The notes: generated from the letters alone by a model not told the origin. A stretch of DNA of 64,000 nt from Desulfosediminicola ganghwensis (GCF_005116675.2 NZ_CP050699.1:4054001-4118000), one strand, 5' to 3'. Shown: positions 26,558-36,377, numbered from the stretch's first letter. Made by a program: numbers and translations.

Positions 26558-28585
26558 TTATTCCATTCCAAGAGCTTGCCTGTCGGCCATGTCCATGAGA
26601 ACCCTCTCGCGTGCCTTATCGATGCCAAGCGCAGCGCGTTTCTTATCGATATGCGCGATCATCTTATGGGCGTGCTTGATAGGATCGGCCTCGCAATCCC
26701 ACTTACCGCCATACATTTTCTCCATATCTTTATAGAGATAGTCCTTGAATACAGGGGCACCTTCAACCGGCATATGATAGCCGAACACGGTATAAACACC
26801 TGAAGATACGAAATACTGTCCGATAGATATAGCTTTCTCACTCATCCACTCCGGGGCAGAACCGGCCGCCGGCAGATCAGAGATGTCATCACCAAGTCCA
26901 CCAGCCTTCACAACTTCAGTGGCTGCCAGCAGGATACGACTGTTATCTACACAGGAACCGAGGTGCAGAACCGGTGGGATACCGACAGTCTCACAAACCT
27001 CAGCAAGACCAGGACCGCAGTGAACACCGGCAGCCTCAGGAGTAAGCAGCCCTTCCATACCAGCGGCAATTGCTGAACAACCTGTGGTCAGAACGATGAC
27101 GTCGTTCTTGATCAGTTCCTTGATGATCTTGATATGCGCATCATTGTGCTTGGTACGGGCGTTGTTACAACCAACAACACCGGCGATACCGCGGATACGA
27201 CCGTTAATGATGTTATCGTTCAAGGTGTAGTAATCGCCACGGAAAGTTCCACCAAGATGATACTGGATGGACTCAACACCAAATCCGGCGATCTGCTTGG
27301 TCTTATGACGCGGGATCATGATCTCGGCGCCACGTTCCTGGAAGTTATCGATGGCCATCTTGACGATGCGCTTGGCATCCTGCATGGCGTAATGTTCGTC
27401 AAACTCAATGTGGATGACGTTTTCCTGCTCCATCTTGGCGATCGGATGGGTGGTGATCAGCTTGGTATGGAAACACTTGGCAACGTTGGCCAGGTTCTGG
27501 AATACACACTGAACGTCAACAACCATCGCGTCACAGGCACCGGTGATAATTGCCAACTCCTGCTGGAGATAGGTTCCTGCAGGTGGCACGCCGTGGCGCT
27601 GAAGGATCTCGTTTGCGGTACAGCAGATACCACCGAGCTGGATACCCTTGGCACCTTTCTCTTTGGCGTAGTCGAGCATTTCCTGAGACTGGGAAGCGGC
27701 AACGATCATCTCGGAGAGCAGCGGCTCATGACCATGAACGATAATGTTGACGTGATCTTCCTTCATGATGCCCAGATTCGCTTCAGACTGCAGCGGGGAA
27801 GGAGTACCAAACATTACGTCCTGAAGGTCAGTACCGATCATGGAGCCACCCCAACCATCAGCCAGAGAGGCCCGTGCGCCCTGCTTCATCAGGTTTTTGT
27901 AGTCCTGATCAACGCCCATATGGGTGCGGTGCATGATCTCTACGATCTCGCGATCGATTGCGCGGGGTTTAACGCCCATTGCTTCCCACTTCTCCTGCAG
28001 CGGCTTGGGAGCGCGGTCAAGATAGAGAAGTTCTCCACCGTTCTTGCCCCATTCGGCGATAGCCGACTCGGCAACGGCCAGTGCAATCTCATCGATATCT
28101 CTATCGAGGGTCTCACCATCGGCCTCTACTGTGGTCTCTACACCGTAATATGGTGCAATGGCGCGCAGTTTGGCAGGATCTTTAATGGTGTAATCCTCGG
28201 TTTCCTTACGTGCTACGGACAAAAAGGTTTCGGCAACGCCACGACCATGGTCGGAGTGAGCTGCCGCACCACCTGCGATCATACGAATGAAGTTACGTGC
28301 TGCGATTGTGTTTGCGGTTGCACCACACAGTCCTTTACGGGTGTCTTCGCCTTGGATTCCATCTTTTGGTAAAGGCAGTCGACATGGTCCCATTGCACAG
28401 TTCTTACAGCAGATCCCCTGCATGCCGATGGCACAGGGTTTCATGGTAACTGCTCTGTCAAAAACTGTCTCTATCTGAAGTTGCTGCGCGCGACGGATCA
28501 TCTCCTGGGTTGCCACGTCAATGGAAGCTTCCATCGGATCTGCTAGTTTGGGAGCTTTAGCGGGTGCTTTTGTTGCTTCTGCCAT
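26558..28585 (-). CDS. acsA: Anaerobic Ni-Fe carbon monoxide dehydrogenase of the ACS complex
   Basis: This 675-residue CODH catalytic subunit supplies CO to acetyl-CoA synthase. The B-cluster block CAIGMQGICCKNCAMGPCR is near residue 50, and C-cluster segments HGHEPLLSE, ICCTANEILQRHG, VQCVFQNL, VVGCNNARTK, TTGCSAIAAG and GSCVDNSR occur in order. I choose the ATG at 28585 because GAGGAGG lies eight bases upstream; an upstream in-frame start would add 17 residues. It is about 60 percent alike by eye to the orphan copy at 17299 in its core motifs. It sits directly before acsB, as expected for the bifunctional enzyme. Confidence 0.96.
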   Translation of the reverse strand: MAEATKAPAKAPKLADPMEASIDVATQEMIRRAQQLQIETVFDRAVTMKPCAIGMQGICCKNCAMGPCRLPLPKDGIQGEDTRKGLCGATANTIAARNFIRMIAGGAAAHSDHGRGVAETFLSVARKETEDYTIKDPAKLRAIAPYYGVETTVEADGETLDRDIDEIALAVAESAIAEWGKNGGELLYLDRAPKPLQEKWEAMGVKPRAIDREIVEIMHRTHMGVDQDYKNLMKQGARASLADGWGGSMIGTDLQDVMFGTPSPLQSEANLGIMKEDHVNIIVHGHEPLLSEMIVAASQSQEMLDYAKEKGAKGIQLGGICCTANEILQRHGVPPAGTYLQQELAIITGACDAMVVDVQCVFQNLANVAKCFHTKLITTHPIAKMEQENVIHIEFDEHYAMQDAKRIVKMAIDNFQERGAEIMIPRHKTKQIAGFGVESIQYHLGGTFRGDYYTLNDNIINGRIRGIAGVVGCNNARTKHNDAHIKIIKELIKNDVIVLTTGCSAIAAGMEGLLTPEAAGVHCGPGLAEVCETVGIPPVLHLGSCVDNSRILLAATEVVKAGGLGDDISDLPAAGSAPEWMSEKAISIGQYFVSSGVYTVFGYHMPVEGAPVFKDYLYKDMEKMYGGKWDCEADPIKHAHKMIAHIDKKRAALGIDKARERVLMDMADRQALGME

Positions 28586-28661
28586 CAGAGGTTCCTCCTC
28601 AAGTATGTTCTTAGCTTGTTTCGCTTGCACTACCACATTTTCTCAACAATGCATGTCCCGT

Positions 28662-30212
28662 TTAACGCTTATGGAACCTGTTCAGCATGTCGAGAATTTT
28701 CTCCTGAACAGTCATCTGAACAGCATCCGGGGTTTTGGCGATCTCCCCTTCCGGTGCGGTTGGCCGTGCAGTAGCATGCTTGGCACGCTCTTTGGCACGT
28801 TCTGCGCGAATTGCTGCCTCTTCCGCCTCACGCTGCTCAACAGCCTCACGTGCAGCTGCAGCTTCAGCCTCTTGCTTGGCTTTGGCTTCTGCCTCTGCTT
28901 TGGCTTCCGCATCAGCTTTAGCTTTGGCTTCTGCCGCGGCTTTAGCTTCTGCATCTGCTTGAGCTTTGGCCTCTGCATCTGCTTTGGCTTTTGCTTCGGC
29001 CTCTGCCTTGGCTTTAGCATCTACCTCAGGAGCAACCTTTGGCTCTGCCGGCGCTTCCGGTTTGGTCTCTTTCAGCTCGGCTTTTACCTCAGGCTTGGCT
29101 GCCGGTGCCGCAGGAGCTTCTTTCTTAGCCGCAGGAGCAGCTTTCTTGGCCGGTGCCGCTTTTTTCTCTACCTCTATGGTCAGATCAGGCTCAGGAGCCA
29201 GTGCTGCAAAATCGACAGAAGCCTCGGCAAGCCGCTTAGCAATGCCTGCAGTTCCGTTTAAGGAGCCGCCATCACTCATGGCCTTGATAAACTCTTTGGT
29301 CATGCGGATGGCCTCAGGATGACGCATGATCAGGATATTTGATCCGGTCATCAGGTACGATACCGCCGCAACTGATTCCATGAGAATTCCGCGACGCTCC
29401 GGGTCACCCAGCAATGGAGCCTCTTCCACAGACAACTTAGCTTCCTTACACTTCCATACTTCATTTCCGAGATTGTTGATCATCGGGAACTGCAATTTCT
29501 CGTCGCCCTGGGTCATGGCGGCCAGGTTCAGGCGCTCCATGACAGAGTAGGTGTACTCAAGTCCATACCCCAGTCCACCGGTAGTCGGATCTACCAGTAT
29601 CCTGTCCATGGGCATGCCGAGATTCTCGAGCAGAATGTTGACCTGCTTGGCAAGGTTTACATCAATCGGAGAAGAAGAAATAAGTGTATGGCCATAACCC
29701 ATTGCCGCAGCACCGATTCCTTTGTAGTTCTTCTCTTCAACCGGTCCGAGAACGAGATTGCAACCCTCGCACTTCTCTGCAACAACTTTCAATACCTCCT
29801 CGTCTTTCTCAGGCGATGCACAGCCCCAGACGATAAGGGGAACATCAATAGCATCAAAAACATTCTTTACTGTCTCTGCAGCCGATTCCGGGCTGGCATC
29901 CTTATCGTTTGGATCGATGGATTTCAGTTGGAGAACGATTGCCTCTGCACCATACTCATCAACACATTTTTTGGCCCAGGCGGCAGGGTCTGCCATGACC
30001 CCCTCAAAAGGAGCTGTGACCGCTTCCGGCCAGTCCTCGGGTTCCATGTCCCAAATTTCCATCGCAATTAAGGGCTTGTTCGGCATCTCTCCCTCAAATG
30101 TGTAAAATGGGAAAGATGTCTCGCCACCAACAGTTATGGCAGAATCTCCCTTGCCTATGGAAATTTCCCTTATACCACCAGTATAGGATTCCTTCTTAAT
30201 TTCAAATCCCAC
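28662..30212 (-). CDS. acsD: Corrinoid iron-sulfur protein small (delta) subunit with long Ala/Lys/Glu tail
   Basis: This 516-residue protein has at residues 1-345 the AcsD/CdhD TIM barrel that pairs with AcsC and faces the cobamide (ILVDPTTGGLGYGLEY, HPEAIRMTKEFI). The usual subunit stops near residue 310-350. Here a further 165 residues follow: a Pro/Ala/Lys linker (350-397), an 80-residue AEAKAK-type charged helix (398-478) rich in Ala, Lys, Glu and Arg, a short linker, and a final amphipathic segment MTVQEKILDMLNRFHKR. The tail looks like a single alpha-helix spacer ending in a docking peptide. Gene order acsV-acsD-CODH-acsB is standard. Confidence 0.94.
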   Translation of the reverse strand: MGFEIKKESYTGGIREISIGKGDSAITVGGETSFPFYTFEGEMPNKPLIAMEIWDMEPEDWPEAVTAPFEGVMADPAAWAKKCVDEYGAEAIVLQLKSIDPNDKDASPESAAETVKNVFDAIDVPLIVWGCASPEKDEEVLKVVAEKCEGCNLVLGPVEEKNYKGIGAAAMGYGHTLISSSPIDVNLAKQVNILLENLGMPMDRILVDPTTGGLGYGLEYTYSVMERLNLAAMTQGDEKLQFPMINNLGNEVWKCKEAKLSVEEAPLLGDPERRGILMESVAAVSYLMTGSNILIMRHPEAIRMTKEFIKAMSDGGSLNGTAGIAKRLAEASVDFAALAPEPDLTIEVEKKAAPAKKAAPAAKKEAPAAPAAKPEVKAELKETKPEAPAEPKVAPEVDAKAKAEAEAKAKADAEAKAQADAEAKAAAEAKAKADAEAKAEAEAKAKQEAEAAAAREAVEQREAEEAAIRAERAKERAKHATARPTAPEGEIAKTPDAVQMTVQEKILDMLNRFHKR

Positions 30213-30405
30213 TTTTGCCTCCTTAATGGTGAGTGTTTGTTACCTGAAGGTTGCCGTTACCACCCAACCTCAACCTTCCCTTTTTATGACTCAAAATGTA
30301 GAGGTACATATAATGAGCAGCTAGTTTCTTTACATAAAACTTCTGTTCTCCTTTTTGACCTTATTGTGCAATTCCACCTGCCATATTAAATCGCAGCCAT
30401 TTTTT

Positions 30406-32364
30406 TTATTGATTCCGAGACTCCATTCGAGATTTGAGTCGAGGAAACTTCTCGATCTCGGTGTGCGGTATGAACATAGCCGCAACATAGTTATTCATGT
30501 ACGACGGGGTTTCAGACAGCTCGAAATTTGTCATTCTCCCGGTTACTTCCACTACATCCCTGCGAATAGCGTTGGTCAATGCGCTCATACGGGCTCCAAG
30601 CAAGGAGCCATTGCCTATATACGTTACTCTTTCAGGATCAATCTCCGGCAACAAACCGAGGGTCATTGCTTTTTCAAGATCTATATAACTGCCGAAGCCA
30701 CCCGCCAGGATGATTTGTTCGATAGAGTCCATGGTCAGGCCAACTTCTTCGAGCAATGTCATGCAACCACTGTAAATAGCTCCCTTGGCGCGGATCAGAT
30801 TCTCCAGATCAACCTCGGTGAGAACGATGTCGCGATCAATCTGAGTTTCTTCCTGCCAGGCTACAACATATTCCCAGATGTTCTCGCGACAGCGGATACG
30901 ATCGGTATTCAGTTCACGATTAAACTTACCGTTGTTGTTAATCACACCGAGTTCGAACATCACCGCAGCCATGGTGAGCAATCCTGAGCCACAAATGCCT
31001 TTTGGGCGTTCATCGCCTATGGTCAGTATCATCGGTTCATAGGTGACCGGGTCAATCAGGAAGTCTTCAATGGCGCCTTTTGCGGCACGCATGCCGAATT
31101 CAATCCCACCCCCCTCAAAGGCCGGGCCGGCCGAACATGCTGTACAGGCCAGCCAGTCTTTATTGCCTATAACCAGTTCTGCATTGGTGCCGATATCGAG
31201 AAACAGGGTCAACTCTTCACTGCGATACATGCCTGTTCCCATGATGCCGGCAACAATATCACCGCCTACGTAACTGGAAACTTGGGGAAAAACGAGAGCA
31301 ATTGCCTGATCACTCAGATCGATACCTATCGAAACCGCATCAAACGGCGGGTACAGAGTAGAAGCCGGCACGTAAGGTGCCCTGCGCAGATGCCTTGGAT
31401 CAATCTCAAGCAGCAACTGGGTCATGGTGGTATTGCCGGCTATAGTAATGGTGGAGATATTCTCTTTTTCCACCCCGGCCTCTCGTACCACTGACCTGAT
31501 GACCGTGTTGATGGTCTCCACCACTACTTTCTGCAAGGTCTGCAGACCGCCATCTTTTTCTGCGTACATGATCCTGCTTATGACATCCTCGCCATAGCTG
31601 ATCTGACCGTTGAATTCACCTTTTTCAGCCAGACACTCACCAGTTTTTAAATCGATCAACTGGCAATATACTGTCGTGGTACCGATATCCAGCGCAATGG
31701 CAAAACTTTGAGACGATGTATCCCCAGCCTGCACGTTTGTTATCAGCGTTTTGCCATCCTCACGTACCGGCTTGATCATGGTGGCAGTTACCCGGAAATC
31801 ATTTTCCCTCATAACAGCTGGCAATTTGCGGATAACGGGCAGGGTTAATTCCAACTTGTGGTAGTCCGCCTTAGTCTTTAACTCCTCAACGAGCCTCGAA
31901 ACATCAGGCATATTGTTCTGGGCATCGGGTGGCGGAATTTCAAGATATTCCTTAACCACCGGTGCCACGAACAGTCCTTGCTCCTTCAGAGTATCAAAAT
32001 CCAATTCCTGGATTGTTGCTGTACGTCGGGGAGTTACCTGATTATTCAGGGCACTGGCATCGATTGACGATTCTACAGGGATACGAACCGTCACATCACC
32101 TTCGATATGCGCAAGGCAAGCCAGCCTGTATCCTCGCTCAAGATCCTCAGCCGCGAGTCGCTCGGAGATCCCCCCAGCTACGCTGCCCTCTTCGATGAGC
32201 ACCCTGCATTTGCCACAAACCCCGCCGCCGCCGCATGAAGCGTTTACGTGCACTCCTGCCTGCAATGCAGCTCTAATAAGACTTTCACCAGCAACAACAT
32301 CAATCTCTCTGCCATGGGGCAGGAAAAGGACTCTATTCGTTTCAACTTTGGATTCTTTTAGCAA
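30406..32364 (-). CDS. acsV: Reductive activator of the corrinoid protein (RACo-type)
   Basis: This 652-residue protein reactivates the corrinoid protein when cobalt has slipped to Co(II), using ATP. The N-terminal [2Fe-2S] ferredoxin is visible as CGGGGVCGKC plus a later LACLA cysteine. A linker follows, and the C-terminal half is an ASKHA-type ATPase (ALDIGTTTVYCQLIDL, FLDIGTNAELVIGN, GGFGSYIDLEKA), the DUF4445 layout. It is the first gene of the leftward acs operon; its promoter should lie in 32365-33058. Confidence 0.95.
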   Translation of the reverse strand: MLKESKVETNRVLFLPHGREIDVVAGESLIRAALQAGVHVNASCGGGGVCGKCRVLIEEGSVAGGISERLAAEDLERGYRLACLAHIEGDVTVRIPVESSIDASALNNQVTPRRTATIQELDFDTLKEQGLFVAPVVKEYLEIPPPDAQNNMPDVSRLVEELKTKADYHKLELTLPVIRKLPAVMRENDFRVTATMIKPVREDGKTLITNVQAGDTSSQSFAIALDIGTTTVYCQLIDLKTGECLAEKGEFNGQISYGEDVISRIMYAEKDGGLQTLQKVVVETINTVIRSVVREAGVEKENISTITIAGNTTMTQLLLEIDPRHLRRAPYVPASTLYPPFDAVSIGIDLSDQAIALVFPQVSSYVGGDIVAGIMGTGMYRSEELTLFLDIGTNAELVIGNKDWLACTACSAGPAFEGGGIEFGMRAAKGAIEDFLIDPVTYEPMILTIGDERPKGICGSGLLTMAAVMFELGVINNNGKFNRELNTDRIRCRENIWEYVVAWQEETQIDRDIVLTEVDLENLIRAKGAIYSGCMTLLEEVGLTMDSIEQIILAGGFGSYIDLEKAMTLGLLPEIDPERVTYIGNGSLLGARMSALTNAIRRDVVEVTGRMTNFELSETPSYMNNYVAAMFIPHTEIEKFPRLKSRMESRNQ

Positions 32365-33058
32365 AACTTCACAATCCTTTTAAAACCATTAAACAGACAG
32401 ACCTCTGCATTATCAATGCAGACACGTCTGCAATAAATAACCTAAGCCGTTTAAACAGTTACCCAACCTCGGGCCGCTGTTGTCTCGGGCAAACCACAAT
32501 CCATTATATAGATAAGAGAAACTAAGGCCTGATCGCCGGGACAATGTCCGGGCTACGGCATAGAGTAAAAAACAGTATTGATAGAAAACAGTATTTTTCC
32601 GGCTTGAAACGACATCCGGGGAGAAAAGACAAAGAAATGCAGTTTCTTCACGTAAACGACATGAAGAGAGGGTCATACTCGACAAACTCAATGGGTAACA
32701 ATAAATTCCCACTGAAAATTCACCTTGAGCAAATGTTTAGCATCGACACGCAGAACGGCAGTCCTTAAAAACCACCCCTCCGCACTCAATTTAACTCCGC
32801 ATGGTTTAACTCGTAATTTGAGAAAAATCAACATTTAGCGCGAATAGTTTTAACATAAAAATGTTGTTTCTCAAGCGCATCAAATCCATTTCAATATTGC
32901 ATAAATTCTACTGATAACAACCTGCATTCCAGGGCACACCTAGCACACCCATACCCTTAATTGTGCAAATTGTTCATCTTCAACCGCAGCGATCATACTT
33001 TCTTTGTTTGTCAGGCAGTATTCACAGCCATTATCTTGCGGTATATGCCTGACCTCAT
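32365..33058. other. Promoter region of the acs operon, no gene seen
   Basis: About 690 bases hold no supported gene. A small hairpin (CTGCATT/AATGCAG, 32407-32423) lies about 40 bases upstream of acsV. I looked for a cobalamin-type riboswitch signature and did not find one. Confidence 0.45.
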
Positions 33059-33853
33059 TTAGTAATAGTCAGAAATCTGAATCTCAACCGCAGTAACCCC
33101 GTAGATATCTGCCAGAGAGTTTTCCATTCGCTTTCTTACTGTCTCTCGTTGGCCCTGGGGAATTTTAACCTGCACGCGAACATGCCCTGCCTCAACTGCA
33201 ACTGCAGCCTGGGGGTAATCGAACAGGGCAGCCTTAACCTCTGATTTCAGGGCCAGTTCATGAATATATCGTGTAGATTCCTCAGTCGCCTGATAGCAGT
33301 CAAATTGTGCAGTTCGTGCAACGAGTTCTGCTGCTTCTCCCACACCCATTGTGCTTATATTGAGCACTATGTCGTAGTTCTCTGGCTCTGAGATATCAAT
33401 ACCATATAGCAACATAGCCCATTTTCGCCTCTCTTCGTCATCCTGCATGAGCTGCTGTCGCGCAACATCAGCAGAAATCCCTTTACGACGAACCTCGGCG
33501 GCAACCCTGTCTTCGATATCAGCAATGATTCTGACTTTGATGACATGACTGACCCCTTGCACAAAAAATTGCCCGGCCAGACCATGATAAATGTGATTGT
33601 CTTTTTGCAGGAATCGCAGGAGTGACGACGCCATATAATTGATGTAGCGGTCCCGGCCAAATGAGAATCGCTCAAGAATATGAGCAGCATGTTTGACATT
33701 GGGCATCAACTTGATTTCCGGTATATCAAACACTTCACTGTTCTCCAGCAGGGAATCACGAGAGATACTTTCATATCTGAGTATCTCAGCCACCTTGTGA
33801 GCGACTTCCCTGCCGCGATGAAAACTCCCTCTCGAAATACTGATTATCGGCAT
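33059..33853 (-). CDS. Cytidylate kinase-like protein with BON-like tail
   Basis: This 264-residue protein has an N-terminal part (1-190) in the cytidylate kinase-like family, with ISISRGSFHRGREVAHKVAEILRYE replacing the usual P-loop; the normal Gly-Lys-Ser/Thr is absent, so classic kinase activity is doubtful. Residues 195-264 (VRVQVKIPQGQRETVRKRMENSLADIYGVTAVEI) have a BON-like alpha/beta pattern. Such proteins are common in Desulfobacterota but their substrate is unknown. It stands alone on the minus strand. Confidence 0.78.
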   Translation of the reverse strand: MPIISISRGSFHRGREVAHKVAEILRYESISRDSLLENSEVFDIPEIKLMPNVKHAAHILERFSFGRDRYINYMASSLLRFLQKDNHIYHGLAGQFFVQGVSHVIKVRIIADIEDRVAAEVRRKGISADVARQQLMQDDEERRKWAMLLYGIDISEPENYDIVLNISTMGVGEAAELVARTAQFDCYQATEESTRYIHELALKSEVKAALFDYPQAAVAVEAGHVRVQVKIPQGQRETVRKRMENSLADIYGVTAVEIQISDYY

Positions 33854-34430
33854 ACGCTTTTCCCTTATGGCAAGTTCATTCGTGTCCTTGTGAGTATTTC
33901 GTCACCATCCCTTCAGATGACGTACATCGGGCAGCCTAGCGCAATAACACTGTATTTGCAACTGAATTGTATACTGCTGGCAAGCTGCAAATGGCCACAC
34001 TTGCGAACATCTTGAAGGGTCTGCCGATTATCAGCGCAAGACTTGAAATATTTCTCGTGAAAGGTACCGGAATTCAGCCAAGAAGTGGCAAGCGTTGAGC
34101 AATAGTACGTTGAGTCGATATGCTCAAAAGCTTAAATGCATAACGCTGAACCGCTAAAATATTTTTTCTAAAAACAGGGTTGAATGCTTTTTCACTCCTA
34201 ACTCCTAACCCGTAACTCCTTACGCCCAGATCCTCCCTCCTCCCTCACAAACCTCAACCAGAGAATTTGTGGCAACCAGAATTTCTTTTCTCTTTCCACT
34301 CAGCCAATTGCACAGTCTTGATTCTTAATGTATAATGATTCTCAGTTTCAGTTAGTTCTATGATCTCAAATAGGTACAGAAATTCACTATCACAACTGGT
34401 TAACAGCTACTTAAAGTCGAGGAGATTATT
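33854..34430. other. Intergenic region with repeat and rubrerythrin promoter
   Basis: No gene is seen. Positions 34190-34254 contain a pyrimidine-rich ACTCCTAACTCCTAACCCGTAACTCC stretch that, read in reverse, resembles the GAGGAGTTAG repeat at 8483 and 19850. The right end should hold the rubrerythrin promoter. Confidence 0.45.
34331..34345 (+). promoter_or_regulatory. Possible PerR/Fur-type operator before rubrerythrin
   Basis: TATAATGATTCTCAG partly matches the PerR pattern TTATAATNATTATAA and lies about 90 bases before the rubrerythrin start. Peroxide regulation of rubrerythrin is well known in anaerobes. The right half is weak. Confidence 0.35.
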
Positions 34431-34931
34431 ATGGCTACCACCACAGACAATTTAAATGATGCATTTGCCGGAGAAAGTCAGGCAAACCAGAAATACAGAG
34501 CTTTTGCCAAAAAGGCTGACAAAGAGGGCTTTGCCAACATCGCCAAACTGTTCCGGACCACCGCCGAGGCAGAACGCATTCACGCAGAAGGTCATCTGCG
34601 CGCTTTGGACAAAATCAAATCCACCGCAGACAACCTCAAAGAGGCAATTGGAGGGGAAACCTACGAATTTGAAAAAATGTATCCGCCCATGCTCGAGCAG
34701 GCTGTCAAAGATGGGCACAAAGCGAAGACCATGTTCAAGTTCGCTGTAGATGCCGAGGAAGTACACGCTATGATTTACCAGAAAGCCCTTGAAGCAGTTG
34801 AAAAAGGCCAGGATCTGGATATCAGCGACTTTCAGCTCTGCCCTATCTGCGGCTATATCGAGCTGGGGGAAGCCCCTGACAAATGCCCCGTATGTGGCGC
34901 ACTGAAAAAAGTCTTCCATGATGTGGCTTAG
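34431..34931 (+). CDS. rbr: Rubrerythrin
   Basis: This 166-residue peroxide-scavenging protein has an N-terminal ferritin-like four-helix bundle that holds the di-iron site (GESQANQKYRAFA, EAERIHAEGHLRAL, EKMYPPMLEQA, DAEEVHAMIYQKAL). The C-terminal rubredoxin-like domain carries CPICGYIELGE and CPVCGA for one iron. Length and layout are typical. A GAGG ribosome site precedes the ATG and a terminator follows the stop. It protects oxygen-sensitive enzymes such as CODH. Confidence 0.96.
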   Translation: MATTTDNLNDAFAGESQANQKYRAFAKKADKEGFANIAKLFRTTAEAERIHAEGHLRALDKIKSTADNLKEAIGGETYEFEKMYPPMLEQAVKDGHKAKTMFKFAVDAEEVHAMIYQKALEAVEKGQDLDISDFQLCPICGYIELGEAPDKCPVCGALKKVFHDVA

Positions 34932-34960
34932 AGCCACGCCCGCTTAACGAGATATTACTC

Positions 34961-34993
34961 AAGCGTTCATGCCTGTCATGAACGCTTTTTTTT
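34961..34993 (+). terminator. Rho-independent terminator after rubrerythrin
   Basis: AAGCGTTCATG pairs with CATGAACGCTT around CCTGT and is followed by eight or more T. Confidence 0.92.
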
Positions 34994-35206
34994 CCCTGTC
35001 CCCAGAACACCCAGACGAGCTGAAACTTCGCAAATCCAGGCACAAGATTCTTTTAAAAACCGTAAAATTACATTGTTTCTCTCAATTCCCTGAACAGTGC
35101 TTGTTCTTTTATATTCAATAGACTATGTATGCACCATTGAGATGAAGCATGATGCCCGGCACGTGCCAAGCACCTAACATTCCCTTATTATTGATTAGTT
35201 TTGCCC

Positions 35207-35947
35207 ATGTTTACCAATCGTTACCTACCAATTCTCTCTTTGCTTGCCTTAATGCTTATCACCCCGCTTGATGGTTTCAGCACTGAATTCCCGAAAATCG
35301 CCAAACTTGAAGACAAGATTTACCGTGGCCAAGAAACGGTCTGGATTGGAGACAAGGAATATGATGTTCCGTACCCGTGGCGAGGAAACAAAATTCCCGC
35401 TCCGGCAATACCGCCATCAAACTTCAGCCAAATCCCTGTTGAACACACCAAGGATGGAAGCAGGCTTTACGTAACCAGGCAGACCCACGCCTCATTGCTC
35501 AAGCTTTTCGACAAGGCCAGGGAGGACGGTTTTCACTTCAAGGTTGAATCAGGCTATCGCAGCCCCGACTACCAGAGAAGAATCTTCCTGCGTAAATTCA
35601 AAGAAGGCCGGGATTTTGACGATGTCATCCGATATGTAGCTCCTCCCGGATACTCGCAACATGCGCTTGGCACATGTGTGGATTTTGCGCCTGGCAACTG
35701 GCGATTTGGCCAGAGAGAAGAGTACCAGTGGCTAAAAAGGAACGCTTCAGCGTACGGCTTCACTGAGACGTACCCACAAAAGAATAAATACAACTATCCT
35801 TGGGAATCGTGGCATTGGAACTATTCTCCGAATGATGACCCGCATATTCAGGATGATATCGACATACAACCCGAAAACAGCAAAGATCAGGAGATTAAAA
35901 TTCTCGCCGAAAAGGATCTGGATAACAACCAGGTCCCCGCCTCCTGA
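35207..35947 (+). CDS. D-alanyl-D-alanine carboxypeptidase (M15B/VanY family), exported
   Basis: This 246-residue protein has an N-terminal signal peptide (MFTNRYLPILSLLALML...). It trims the last D-alanine from peptidoglycan stems in the periplasm. M15 zinc motifs are present: SGYRSPDYQ, SQHALGTCVDF (His and Asp ligands) and ESWHW (third ligand). I use the ATG at 35207; a TTG six bases earlier is possible, and neither has a strong ribosome site. The C-terminal 35 residues are polar and low in complexity. It stands as a single gene with its own terminator. Confidence 0.88.
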   Translation: MFTNRYLPILSLLALMLITPLDGFSTEFPKIAKLEDKIYRGQETVWIGDKEYDVPYPWRGNKIPAPAIPPSNFSQIPVEHTKDGSRLYVTRQTHASLLKLFDKAREDGFHFKVESGYRSPDYQRRIFLRKFKEGRDFDDVIRYVAPPGYSQHALGTCVDFAPGNWRFGQREEYQWLKRNASAYGFTETYPQKNKYNYPWESWHWNYSPNDDPHIQDDIDIQPENSKDQEIKILAEKDLDNNQVPAS

Positions 35948-35994
35948 GACGGTCTGGAGATCGTTGAACTCGACAAACAACACCGCATGTACAA

Positions 35995-36039
35995 AAAAAA
36001 TCCCTGTTTCAGAGTAAAGATCTGAAACAGGGATTTTTT
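35995..36039. terminator. Terminator after the carboxypeptidase gene
   Basis: AAAAAATCCCTGTTTCAG pairs perfectly with CTGAAACAGGGATTTTTT and has A/T runs on both sides. Confidence 0.92.
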
Positions 36040-36145
36040 TATTCTCAAACTTTCATCATCGTTACAGACCCGGAATTCTTCACCTGGTTCACGTAAACGA
36101 GCAGAGCGAGACTTCGCAGAAAGAGTTGACTTCGACAGAGGCCAG

Positions 36146-36174
36146 GCCTGCCCTGGTCACCAGTTCAGGCAGGC
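36146..36174 (-). other. GC-rich stem-loop
   Basis: GCCTGCC pairs with GGCAGGC, with an inner CTGG/CCAG stem. It lies about 200 bases downstream of the leftward SH3 gene, with no T-run. The rest of the 340-base gap holds no gene that I can support. Confidence 0.4.
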
Positions 36175-36377
36175 TCCGGTTCGATCTGTTGCACGATAAA
36201 TCATGGTAATCTGATATTACTGCAAAAAGACTGATGAAGATCGTGATGCTCTGACCTGCGATGTGAGCATTGTGGAAGCAGCACATTCGCCGACAACTTG
36301 CCGGCGACTTTTATCTGCCTGCTCCATGATAACGATGACACAATGCTCATACAAAATCGGGCGAGTCCGACAGGCTC

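Noticed and set aside
27134-28372. A 412-residue open frame on the plus strand
   Set aside because: It is antisense to the CODH gene and has no recognisable domain.
28800-29020. Apparent DNA tandem repeat or CRISPR-like array
   Set aside because: It encodes the AEAKAK helix of AcsD, and the repeats are irregular at DNA level; no spacers or constant repeat unit exist.
32365-33058. Possible cobalamin riboswitch before acsV
   Set aside because: I could not find the conserved B12-box or the characteristic stem arrangement; only a small hairpin is present.
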